From Onchocerca lupi (lineage: Eukaryota; Nematoda; Chromadorea; Rhabditida; Onchocercidae): a stretch of 64,000 nucleotides of DNA. The translations under genes and the position numbers were made by a program. The stretch spans positions 1 to 64,000 of the forward strand of contig JAOVVO010000457.1 in NCBI GenBank assembly GCA_028564675.1, given 5' to 3'. The notes beneath the pieces are model-generated. The model was not told where the DNA came from and ran no database searches. It worked only from the letters and a program-made list of their open reading frames with translations. This document shows positions 24,401 through 34,168 of the stretch, piece after piece; within the stretch, counting starts at the first letter, position 1; every line of letters begins with the position of its first letter.

Positions 24401-27400
24401 TTATTTGAGGAATTGTTGCTTCAAATTCAATTTCAATTTTTCATTTGCTTATTAAGCATTGAAAAATTACTAATCGATAAAAAAAGGATTGCTCATCTTA
24501 TTGGTTATAGCTAGATTATTAGGCAATTCGAATATTTTTTATCATTGATTTCCAATGATTCTTATGATTTTTTAGCATAATTATCCATAAAGCTAAATCA
24601 CCAAAAAATTTTGATGATATTATTAACATCAAAATAAATTCAATTAATTCTATCAAAAATAAAATTTAGTTTGTTTATTTTTACAAGAAAAAAAAAGTGG
24701 AAATTTTGCAGTTGTATTGTGTATTTGTTGTATCGTTGTTCTATCGTCGTATCACCAACGGTGAAAGAATTCACTATAATAAGAAAAAAAGAATGTCAGG
24801 GCATAGGCCCAGAAAATATGATGAATTTAGACACGAAAATTATTATATCAACAATCATCTGCCCGGTTAGCATTTATACTTGGCTATTTTAAAAAAGAGC
24901 CTAGGATTAGAATAAGGAGAAAGGGTTAGAGGAAGCATTATGAATTTGGCGGATAATTTGGCGATGTCTTCACAATGATGAAAAAGTTGAAAAAGATTAA
25001 GAAATTAGTGATGAATTATATTCAGTTTCGATTAGTATCCTGATATTGCGTTGGAACGATTTGAAAAATTCAAATATGAAGAGAAATTTGAATTGAACTA
25101 GTTTTTTTATTCTCATTTTACAGAACTGGAGCATCCTGTAAAATCAGGTTATCGAAAAAATGAACCATCACGACGTGACAAGTATAATCTTCTACAAGAT
25201 TACACGATGGCCCAGCAATCTGCTCCTGTTACCCCAACGCAAATTCGAAAAACAACTTTTGCGGATGATTTAGTATCCACGTGGGTCAAAGAACAACAAT
25301 CTATAAGTATGTCATTTTTTTTATGAACATTTATTTTTTTCAAAATGCGGCAAAAAAAAGATAAAATTTAGAGTTAATTAAGGGCTGAAACTTGGAAATA
25401 ATTAAAATTTCTTAATTTTAACCTAATTACAGAAGATTTGCCAGATCATGCTAATAGTGAACCGATCACACAACATAAACCTGAAGATATCTGTTCGTTG
25501 AAGGTAAGTTCTTTTGAATTTAAACTATTAATGTTAGGATGTCAAATGTCAATGTCACTTAATTTCAAGACTTGTAAGTTCACTTAATTTTTTTCCTAAC
25601 TGAATAGACATCAATGATTATTTAGTTTTGATAGAAAGTTTTAGTAAATGAACGAATTGAATTAATTAGCAGATTGAGTTAAAGAAAATTACTGTCAAAT
25701 TGAATTTCAAAGGTTATAACATTCAATTGTTATTATAGCATTCATATTCCGCACCATCAATTCATGAGAAAATCTCAAGCTCGAAATGTTGTCATCATCA
25801 TCGACACAAGCATTGTCATCGTCGTCATCATCACCATCACCATCATAAACATCGGTGATCGATTAATTTCCATTGTACCATTTAATGCTAATATTTAATT
25901 TCTTGGTCAGAAATTAGAAATAACCTAGAAAGTTGTACCGATTACATACAAAAATGGAATTAATTAGAACAAACTATTTACTAAAAATTAGTTGCAATCG
26001 ATAAAGGCTTTATGTCAAGAATAGTTATTGTTACTGTTGTAGGTGTAGTTCTCGACGACATGATCATGGTGATCATGATCGACGAAGAAGTTCATCAAGA
26101 CATCGCCATCGTTTCCCCTCTCCAAGATATAGCTCTGAATCAGTGAGCACTGATTATTCAGGTAATAATTCATAAAAATATTGCGATAAAATCTTAGTCA
26201 GTTCTCCAAAAGAAATTTTATGATCAAACTGAGATACTCATTGAGAAATGATTGATTGATAAATAATGTTATTTATACTTAAATACTTGGAACAATTTTC
26301 ATTTGAACATATTGAATACAGAATTATTCAATTTTCGATATGAATAAAAATGTAAATGTTCCTTGTTACCGACCTTAAATCTCCGAAAGTTCTTCACCGA
26401 TTGCTTTGAAATTTTGATACAAGCTAGTACCTGAATAGGCGCATGCTTCTATATAGATATATCTACTTCTCTTTCACATGTCATACCTGCGACAGGTAAA
26501 AGTAAGTGAGCGGACTGAATTTATTAACCACGCCTATTTTCTGCATTCACCGGCACGGCCATATTTTATACAGGTACATAGAAAAAAAAAAAAAGAGATA
26601 TGTTTGATGATCGCATTGTATTTCATAATTGATCATGTTTTCATCATTGATTATATTTGATCGTTATCATTTGAGAACATATTTTCCAATAAAGTAATGC
26701 ATATTAATGGATTTTTTTTTTTTAGAAAGATTTCCGGAATATATTGAAAGAAAAATCTTATAAATCAATCGATAGATAGATAATTGGAATTAAAATATGA
26801 CAATTTTGCTTTGAAATTCATATCCAATTTATTATATATCGCAAAATATTACGATTTAAAAAGCTAGGAGCGTATGCTTTGAACAGTAATATCTTATGAT
26901 ATATAATAAGTCAAGATTTAAATGAAATTAAAACATAGAATTTTGATATTAAAACAATAATTCAGAATTTATGATAGCATTTACAGATGATCCATATCTT
27001 ATCAGACATCGTTCTCGAAGCCTTGAGAGTAATAGCATAGCAGCGGATGATCTCAAAATATTTGAAAGGCGTAGATCACGGCGGAGTAGAATTGAAAATG
27101 ATTATGCCGATCCACAACGACTTGAAAATCGTAGACGTGGATCACGGAAGTCAAAACGTAATCAGCATGATATCAAAGAGTTAGAATTTGCATTTTAGTG
27201 AAATACTTTAATTTCACCAAGTTTCAGAAATATGAAAAATTTAAACTTTTCAGTTGCAACTTTTAAGCCTTCCAAATAAATGTAGCTTTATTAGTATCAA
27301 TGGAATTAATATCTGAAAACATACTGCATCAATTTTCTGGATGCTATTCTGATAATTTTTCAAGATTTTGGGTCAATCGAGTTTTGCTTTCTTCTCTTCT

Positions 27401-27871
27401 TTCCGCTGTAAATTTTATTATTTTTTTGAAACTATTTTTGCATGAAAATGCATCTTGGAAGGCAATTTTGTAGTGAAATTTTAGAATTTTTAAATCTCAT
27501 TTTACCATAAAATTTAGATTTTATTTTCTAATTATTTAAAAGTATTTTGCAGGACTGTTTTAAACGATACTATCGAAAATGTTTCACCAACTGTTGCAGT
27601 ACAAACAGATTCTCTATCAACACATTGGCCATTGGATCCACAGAAAGGCTTAACAGTTCCGCAACAAATCATTATTCCGCCATCACGTGGAACTATTGGT
27701 CCAGATGGTCGTCCGCAACCGCAAACATATCAAATTAGTTCCGAAATAAGGATTTCATATGATCAAAATGGTAGGCCAGTATTACACAAAGTTTCCTCCT
27801 TACCCAGGAAGCGAGAAAATGCGGAACAACTTCCTCCAACACGTTCACAACCTCGTGTTAGTCTTCTCTAA
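20191..27871 (+). CDS. LAPTM-like four-TM protein with alternative exon 2 and basic His/Arg-rich tail
   Basis: Common exons: 20191-20259, 23822-23907, 24192-24381, 24712-24760, 25124-25306, 25433-25503, 25739-25854, 26043-26161, 26987-27179, 27553-27871. One of 20802-20955, 22128-22299 or 23293-23464 is used as exon 2. With the third version the product is about 521 aa. The first half has four membrane segments: around GTVTVGLWSL plus exon 2, then VVQILCLIASFFLLFASC, then WPWLPCMIASILCTMTYC, then YWLVLTILEMITIFIN. This is the layout of nematode LAPTM/DUF7027-like endomembrane proteins (family inferred from memory). The tail is cytosolic, with a His run in exon 25739, Arg/Ser-rich stretches and a proline-rich end. 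Exon 24192-24381 has 190 bases and needs a one-base shift near 24214-24245 to link its two frames. The 27179 donor (GTTAGA) was chosen by phase; without it the frame stops at 27198. Confidence 0.8.
20802..20955 (+). other. Alternative exon 2a (Cys-rich loop version)
   Basis: 154 bases, entering at phase 0 and leaving one base (donor CAGG|GTAGAG). It encodes VYSLASLVLFGWQL followed by a loop with five cysteines (SCQTVTMSQANLQCEYWCPC). The start is clearly homologous to the exons at 22128 and 23293 (V/IY-x-L/I...L-x-x-F-x-W-Q), but the loop differs completely and is six residues shorter. Entry and exit phases equal those of the other two versions. Confidence 0.8.
21059..21249. repeat. Three tandem units of about 65 bp in an intron
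   Basis: Units begin TTAGTG near 21059, 21126 and 21189 and each contains GATATT(A/G)(C/T)... followed by GATAATCCGAAAAAATAGAA or a close variant. It lies between alternative exons 2a and 2b. Confidence 0.75.
21371..21413. repeat. Long poly-T tract (over 40 T)
   Basis: An uninterrupted T run inside the intron between exons 2a and 2b. Similar but shorter runs occur at 20348-20371, 23078-23096 and 59348-59373. Length is likely to be unreliable in an assembly. Confidence 0.9.
22128..22299 (+). other. Alternative exon 2b
   Basis: 172 bases, phase 0 in, one base out (donor TACCG|GTACGA). It encodes VYCIVQLALFSWQSYVIKYY, then a loop ending in NIPSYFENYYNTSQTLFYTG. Exon 2c has the same length and the matching pattern DIPSYYESYWQSPEERFYIG, so the two are recent relatives. 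The first unit of a 30-bp tandem array overlaps its 3' end. Confidence 0.85.
22291..22461 (+). repeat. 30-bp minisatellite copying the exon 2b donor
   Basis: Six head-to-tail units start at 22291, 22321, 22351, 22381, 22411 and 22441, each beginning TCTATACCGG or TCTATACTGG. The first unit straddles the exon 2b splice donor. The period is a multiple of three, so the frame stays open across the array (FYTGIISMMI repeats) until a stop at 22461-22463. The base pair at the donor position is GT in units 1, 5 and 6, GC in units 2 and 4 and GA in unit 3. Confidence 0.95.
23293..23464 (+). other. Alternative exon 2c
   Basis: 172 bases, phase 0 in, one base out (donor CATTG|GTTTGT). It encodes IYGLMQLAIFGWQMAAIKYE and a loop with DIPSYYESYWQSPEERFYIG. 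It is the version closest to the common exon at 23822 and probably the default form. Length, phases and the start motif match exon 2b. Confidence 0.85.
26335..26580 (+). mobile_element. Helitron-like head repeat, copy 5, inside an intron
   Basis: It starts near TCGATATGAATAAAAATGTA and contains CTTCACCGATTGCTTTGAAA, CCTGAATAGGCGCATGC, a CACATGTCATACC stretch and GACTGAATTTATTAACCACG. The order of blocks matches the other four copies. It sits in the 26162-26986 intron of the LAPTM-like gene in the same orientation as the gene. Confidence 0.6.
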
Positions 27872-30667
27872 ACTCGTTTAATTCTTTTTTTTTTTTTTTT
27901 TTAATGAAATAATCACATTTGAAAATTTCTACATGACTGTTTGATTCGCATATCATCGTCAAATTTCATGACAGTAAAAATATTTTGCAAATGAGAAATA
28001 GGAAAGAGATATGAATGTGGAATGGCGTAAGATATGAATGTAGAATGACGTAATACATCGTAACGTACGTGATGCTCATATGCAGATGAGCCTTTATATC
28101 GAAATAATGGATCTGATGGATAGTTTTGGATAATATCGTCTAGAATTATATGAAGTTTTTTTCGCGGATATTTATTTAAGTGGGAATCTTTTATCCTTGA
28201 TCGTCAATCGTCAATTTCCTCTGAAATGTGTTTTTTTTTTTTCGATTCCAGAATTCTTGAAGAGCATAAATACTTTAAAATGTTAGAATATGAAAGTATC
28301 GAAAAAATTTCAAATCACCAATTTCATAATCAATCTTCCTTTATTTCTAATATCTTTAACACTTTTTTGGATTATTTGATCTCGAATTTGACAAGAAATT
28401 CAAATCTTCTAACACAAGCATCATTTTAGATACCAAGCATTTTTAAATTATATTTGCAAAATGATGCTAATAAAGATTTTATAACTCTAAAAAGTAACAT
28501 CTGGAATGATATATGCAAATTCTTGATTTTTGAAAATTTTCGTTTTCATTACTTGTTTAGTTTTCGTATTTCCATCTTTTACAATATAATTTTGGGTCCT
28601 TTAATTTAAATTTTTTTAAAAATTTAATTCAATTTTTTATTCCCTTCGTTCACAAAGTTTCAGTGACAAATTTTTCATTATTTAACATTTAATTTCAGTC
28701 ATTTTCGATCACATCTGTTGTATAATGATTATATCATTCTTTGCTACGCATCGTTTACAATATAAAAAAGTACTGTTATCCCATTATTTCATTTGTACGT
28801 TATTATTTTCATTTTTAAATAATCTACGTTATCACTTTTATTTTTAAATAATCAATACAAGCAATTTCTACGAATAGAAAAGTAAACGACATGAAAAAAG
28901 AAAATGTTTCAAGTGAAAATTTATAAACGTTGAATGAAACGTGTAACGTATATTTTCTTTTCAGATTATATCGATATCTCAAGTGAAAACATGATATGGG
29001 ATACTGTAAATATAATTTCTTGTGACATATGTATATAATCGTATAATTCTATTCATGTGGTTTTATGAATTTTTGGAAATTAGTACAAAGTGCTATTAAT
29101 GATAATTCGCTTACTTCTCCGTTATTAATTTTAGGATTTTGAATCCCAAAAAAGTAATTTAATTCGAAAGTGAAAAGAAAGAAAAAAGAGGAAGATTTTA
29201 AAAAATAGCCTGGAAGTATGTCATACCATCATTCTATATTTTAATGTTGCGAGTATTGATGTCACAATAAATATATTAAAATGACATTTGAATTGATAAA
29301 TGATTCTCATTAGACGCAATATTGATTCAATCTGTGTAAAATCCCGGAAAAAGGATAACTTAATTCGAAATAAAAAAAAATCCAATTTCTTATCAGCATT
29401 TACCACCTAATTCAATGTCCAATGTCCAATTAGAATCGGCCACTGAAGTGAACCTAATCCTTATAATTAATATATATTGGAAAATCCTTGAAATCATCGG
29501 ATTTCCGAATGTCTCTTCGAAAGCATTAAATTACAATTAAACAATCCCCCCTCCCAAAAAAAAAAAAAATTAACAACATATCCATTAACCTTTTTAATCA
29601 GGCTGTTAATTCGAGAAGAGCATTTGAATCTAATTTCATTAATTAAATGATACATAACTTGCATTAGAACTTGACACTAGATGTAGCTTATTAAACTCAC
29701 AACATTTACGATACCCCTGAAAATTACAGTAAACTGATAACAAATTACAGTATCCTTAAAGAACGCCATTAGTCCATATCAGTAAAGCGCCTTTATTAAT
29801 TATTTTCTGAAAGATATCCCATATTCAAATCGGCAAGTTGATTTATTTTACTTATTTGGGGAGAAAAAATTTGATATAATACATCATGCAGATGGCAATT
29901 AGAGAAACGTGAGACTAATGACGTAGATAACGTTTAATCGAAATGACAGCTCTATTACGTATAAAGCAGTCTTGATTTAGTGTTATGCTTATAAAGCAGC
30001 AAATTATTAACTCGAGATTGTATTTCTGGATTCTGAATTAGTTTATGAAATACATTTAAGACGTAAGATACGTGAAATACTACGTATTGCATAAATATGT
30101 ATTTTAGGTAAATTATAAATTGCCAATACGATTTAGTATAGAGAGGCTCTACCTTCCGTGAAAAAATAACTTTAATAATGTTAGCTTACGTATTCAAACG
30201 ATTCAACATCTGAATTTTTATTTTAATTGAGCAGCCCTGAGATGAACATTTCATAGTATTCCACTGGATGGCGTAGTTTAACCACAATGGCAAAATGCGG
30301 CCTCACGTAATGGTGGGCCGCATTTTTTCGTTGTTAAAGTGAGAAGTGACGGATGAGGCGTGAAGGCGCTTTGTTGGTGTGGATTATAATGTTTTGTAAG
30401 AATATTGTTACCGGTTTACTTTAACTTGGACTACCGTAGATATGGCAATGGGAAATTATTCGGACTTTTCTAATGCAAGTTACGTAATCATTTAATTAAC
30501 AAATTGGATTCAAATATTTTTCGCGGTTATGAATACGTATGTTGCTAACTTGCATAAACTTTTTTCTGGAGCGTTCAATGCTATCGAAGGAACGTCAAAA
30601 AAATCTTGAGATTTCGAGAATCTTCCAGTATATATTGATTGCAAAAGAAGGCAATATCTTCAGAGAA
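27872..30667. other. Intergenic, no gene supported
   Basis: AT-rich sequence between two plus-strand genes. Frames such as 28226-28429 and 29221-29406 are short and low in complexity. The only structured element noticed is the GC-rich hairpin at 30292-30326. The last few hundred bases should hold the CCDC134 promoter. Confidence 0.5.
30292..30326. repeat. GC-rich hairpin (11-bp stem)
   Basis: AAAATGCGGCC at 30292-30302 pairs perfectly with GGCCGCATTTT at 30316-30326 across a 13-base loop. It sits in a short GC-richer island (about 30270-30390) about 340 bases before the CCDC134 start. Confidence 0.75.
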
Positions 30668-32892
30668 ATGTTGATTTTACTTTGGTGCTCGATTCTGATT
30701 GAATTTTTGGTGATAAATGTTGATGGGAAATTGGATGGACAACACACAGATAAACATCATGTCACTGGTAGGATTAATGATGGTAGTTACCAAAAGATGG
30801 AACGCAAAGCATACAATGATCACGATGACTTATTCGGAGCTAAAATGTGTAAGGCTATATTTTGTTTAGGCTACATAACTTTTTCTTTAATTATTAAATG
30901 CGACACTTGCAGTGATAAAAATCTCGAAGTCCGAATTAGTGTTAGCTTAATTTGTACTGTACATGCTGGTATATCTCTAGATTCAGTATCAGTCATCTTA
31001 TCTTTGGAGTTCTTTTTATAGCAGTTTGTTTTTTATACGAGATTTTGCAAAAGGAAAAAAGAAATTGTAGTGCATGCATATTAATTGAAACATCGAATTA
31101 CCCAATTAAAAATGAAAATTCTTTGATTAACAGTTTTTTATTGGATTCACCAAAAAATGATGGCGGTTAAAATTCCTTTTGAAATATTGTGCATTTTTAG
31201 ATAGAACACTTTTCTCGGTGAAACATCGCGAATATCTGAGTGCAGTGAAGAACTTGATGACTATGGATGAGAAGAAACGAGGGAAGCTTCTTCTTGAATT
31301 GGTCTCTAATATCATTAAGGTTAGTATTTATTTATCTTGCGTATTGCACGGGTTATCAATCTGTAGGTTTTGCTTTACTCCATATGAGTTGATTTTCGAG
31401 AGAATTCCGCAAATCAGTTTTTTCTTAAATCTTGTAAATTTAATTTAAATTAGATCCTCTTAGCCAATTTAAATTATGCATATATGTCCAGATTAAAATT
31501 ATTAAATTATCGAAGAAAATGATTACGAAATCCTTGTGAGATGCAATTTTTTTTGTTTGATTCTGTTCAATGATTGAATACATTTTGTAGTACAAAAGGA
31601 TTCTGCTGAGAGTCGTTATTGAGTAATAAATGATTGTTAAGTGAGTTGAGGAAAAAACTCTTTTCAAATTTTTCCTTGCTGATTGTTCTGCGGGAGTAAT
31701 TACAAGACTGAATTGAAGATTTTGATTTTGTGTAATACAAAAAAAAGATAAGGAACTAATTATAGGTGATGAGTAATGCGAAAAATATAATTGAAAAAGC
31801 CAACTTCAACCCGAATGATACATTCCCTACCGAAGAGCAAAGCAGTTTGAGAGATGCTATTGGGAATATTGTTGAAAATACAGTATTTTATAGTAATTTG
31901 ATATTGTATTTCCCGACAGCATTGCTTGACAAGTAGAAATTAATTTGGTTTATTTTGCATATTTTATTTCTGTGTTATGTATTTGCAGAATCTTACGCAT
32001 CCTTAACTTTCAAACTTTTTGTCCAGGGTCGAAATCCAGAATTTTTTGACTCTTTGTTTAACTAAGAAGGCGAGAAAAAGAAGTTAGCATTATACAAATA
32101 AGTTTTGATTAGCTTCTAAAAATGTTTTAAGGTTGATTATCGCAGTTGATTAGTGATTTAAACGCTTATTTTGTTGGTAACGGCACATTTATTTTGGAGA
32201 ACAAAGTTCTGATTGTTGAGATATGAGGAATGAAATTTGATAAAAAAAAAAATAAGCTTTAGTTTTAGTGCTTCATTTATTTCATTTCATCACTTACATA
32301 TTGCAGATATAAAAAGGATATCGATTGGCAGTTACTATTTGTTTGGGCTTATAAATTTACAATAGCATCACGTTTGCATGATGATGTTGCTGATAAATTG
32401 CTGGATTTAGCTGGACAACAGTTAGAAATCATTCCAAGGTTGTTTCGTTTTATTATTTTAGAAATAGTTCCTTTTTGTTCGTCGAGCAAAGAAAGAATTG
32501 ATTTGTAGAAATTACTTGATCTGTTTGCGATGGATGGTTTCATTTTATCTTTCTAATTTGAATGTTGAATTTCATCACTTTTCGTATATTGGGGCATGTG
32601 TTATGCTATGATATATATTTAGTATGTTATGGCATATTTGGTAGTTTTTCGTTTTTCCGTTATAGAGGAAAAACCTTCAGCGGCAGAAGAGCATTTGAAA
32701 TCTTACTTTGTTTTCAATTTTAGAAGAGATGATTTTCACAATCCATATGACAGAAAAGCGATAAAGGAAGAGCTGCAACGAGAATCAATGCGAAAAATTG
32801 AAGAAGCATTAAGGAAAAAAGAGGAGCAAAAGAAATTAGACCGCAAAAAAAAGAAGACGAAGAAACCATCACTATCAAGAGCTGAACTATAA
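30668..32892 (+). CDS. CCDC134: CCDC134 homologue (ER-resident secretory-pathway protein)
   Basis: Exons 30668-30848, 31201-31319, 31766-31932, 32307-32438 and 32724-32892 join in phase to give 255 aa (human protein 229 aa). Residues 1-20 (MLILLWCSILIEFLVINVDG) form a signal peptide, which decided the start. The body carries FSVKHREYLSAVKNL, DAIGNIVENTVFYSNLILYF and DWQLLFVWAYKF, which line up with the CCDC134 blocks around ENTAFF and NWNLLIRW. The tail is a Lys/Glu-rich helix ending SLSRAEL. The C-terminal RAEL matches the place of the QSEL end of the human protein, which acts as a KDEL-like ER-retention signal. In vertebrates CCDC134 is an ER lumen protein needed for normal secretion and collagen biology; the role here is inferred from the family. 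Confidence 0.9.
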
Positions 32893-33947
32893 TAATTCGA
32901 GTATATTTGTTATGCGAGTATATTTTGTAAGCCCTTTATTTGCAGATTTTTTGAATTCATTTATTAATTTTCTTGCGAAAATAAAAAGAAAAATGATGTT
33001 GGAAATTCTGCGAGAAATAAATATTAGGAAAACTTTTTATTAAGTATAGATTTAAATTGCGACTCAGATTATTTTCAATTATATCGGAAAAGGATGATCC
33101 ATTTTACTATTTTTCTTTCTTAAGCAGAACTGAGGTGCTTAAATTTGGATTTTTTCAAGCCAGAATAAATAAGAGTTAGTTTCCCTTCAGATTAAGAGAA
33201 TTAGTAAAGTATCTGATTCTATTTTATATAATACAAACAAAGAAAAGAATTATTTATACAAAATTAATCCATTTTGTATAAATGAATATGATTCTCCAAC
33301 ATTATTGTAAATAATCTTATGGATTTTATTCATTCGTTATTCTGTACTTTAATTATTTTCCCTTGCGTCAACTTATTTTTTACTTTTCCTTTTTTGTTAT
33401 CTATGGATTATAAATTTTATTGTGATTTCTTACAGATTTATATATTTTTTGTTCAGTTCTAACTGAAAAACTGCTTAGAATGTGATAGGGGAGAAGAGAA
33501 CATGGCTAGAAAATTGGATGCTGCTAGTCGAAAATTTTGCAAAGTCTTAGGCTTTCAGCATTGAAGCTGCTAGTTTCCATGCTGTTCGGGATAAATATGA
33601 GATAGGTATGAACAAAGAGAATTCAAAAAAAGAGAAGGAATAAAGTTTAGAAGAAATGAAGAAGTTTTGGATTATGTTATTTTTTTTAAAACAAACGGAA
33701 TACTTGTTGCAAATAAGAATACAAATATTTAAATTATTTGAATCTTTTACTGGTAATGTGCATAATCACTTAGATGATAAATTGTGCGGAGTATGCCATC
33801 TTGAAATTTCTTTCTCATTCTGCTCATTGTAAACTATTTATTTAATTACATCATGAGGCATGCTTAATGTTGTGAAGTTGCATTATGTTTAATTGTTTCG
33901 AAACTAATGAGAAGTGAAAGTTATTTTACTGTAATTAGTAGGAATTC

Positions 33948-34059
33948 AATTCTTTATTTTCCTTGAAATTTGTAACAGCTTTAGCTATGAAAAGGAATTC
34001 ATGCAGTAGTTCCTTTTCATGGCTAAAGTTGTTGCAAATTTCAGGGAAAATAAAGAATT
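33948..34059 (+). repeat. 52-bp hairpin, fully paired as plus-strand RNA
   Basis: 33948-33999 and 34008-34059 are inverted copies with an 8-base loop and no gap. Five positions differ from exact complementarity, and all five would be G-U pairs in a plus-strand transcript, giving an unbroken 52-bp RNA stem. It ends 110 bases before the ZFAND1-like start codon. It could be a hairpin small-RNA source, a folded 5' leader or a small fold-back transposon. Confidence 0.8.
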
Positions 34060-34168
34060 TTCGTACGCTTTAAATTTCATTCGATAATATTTATCAAATA
34101 TATATTGTAAAAGAAATCTATTTCCAGGTTAATTAACTGCACTTTAATTTATATTGCTGTACTCATCA

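Noticed and set aside
30292..30326. GC hairpin followed by T's, resembling a bacterial terminator and hence a Wolbachia-derived insert
   Set aside because: No bacterial coding sequence or codon pattern was found around it; a single hairpin is not enough.
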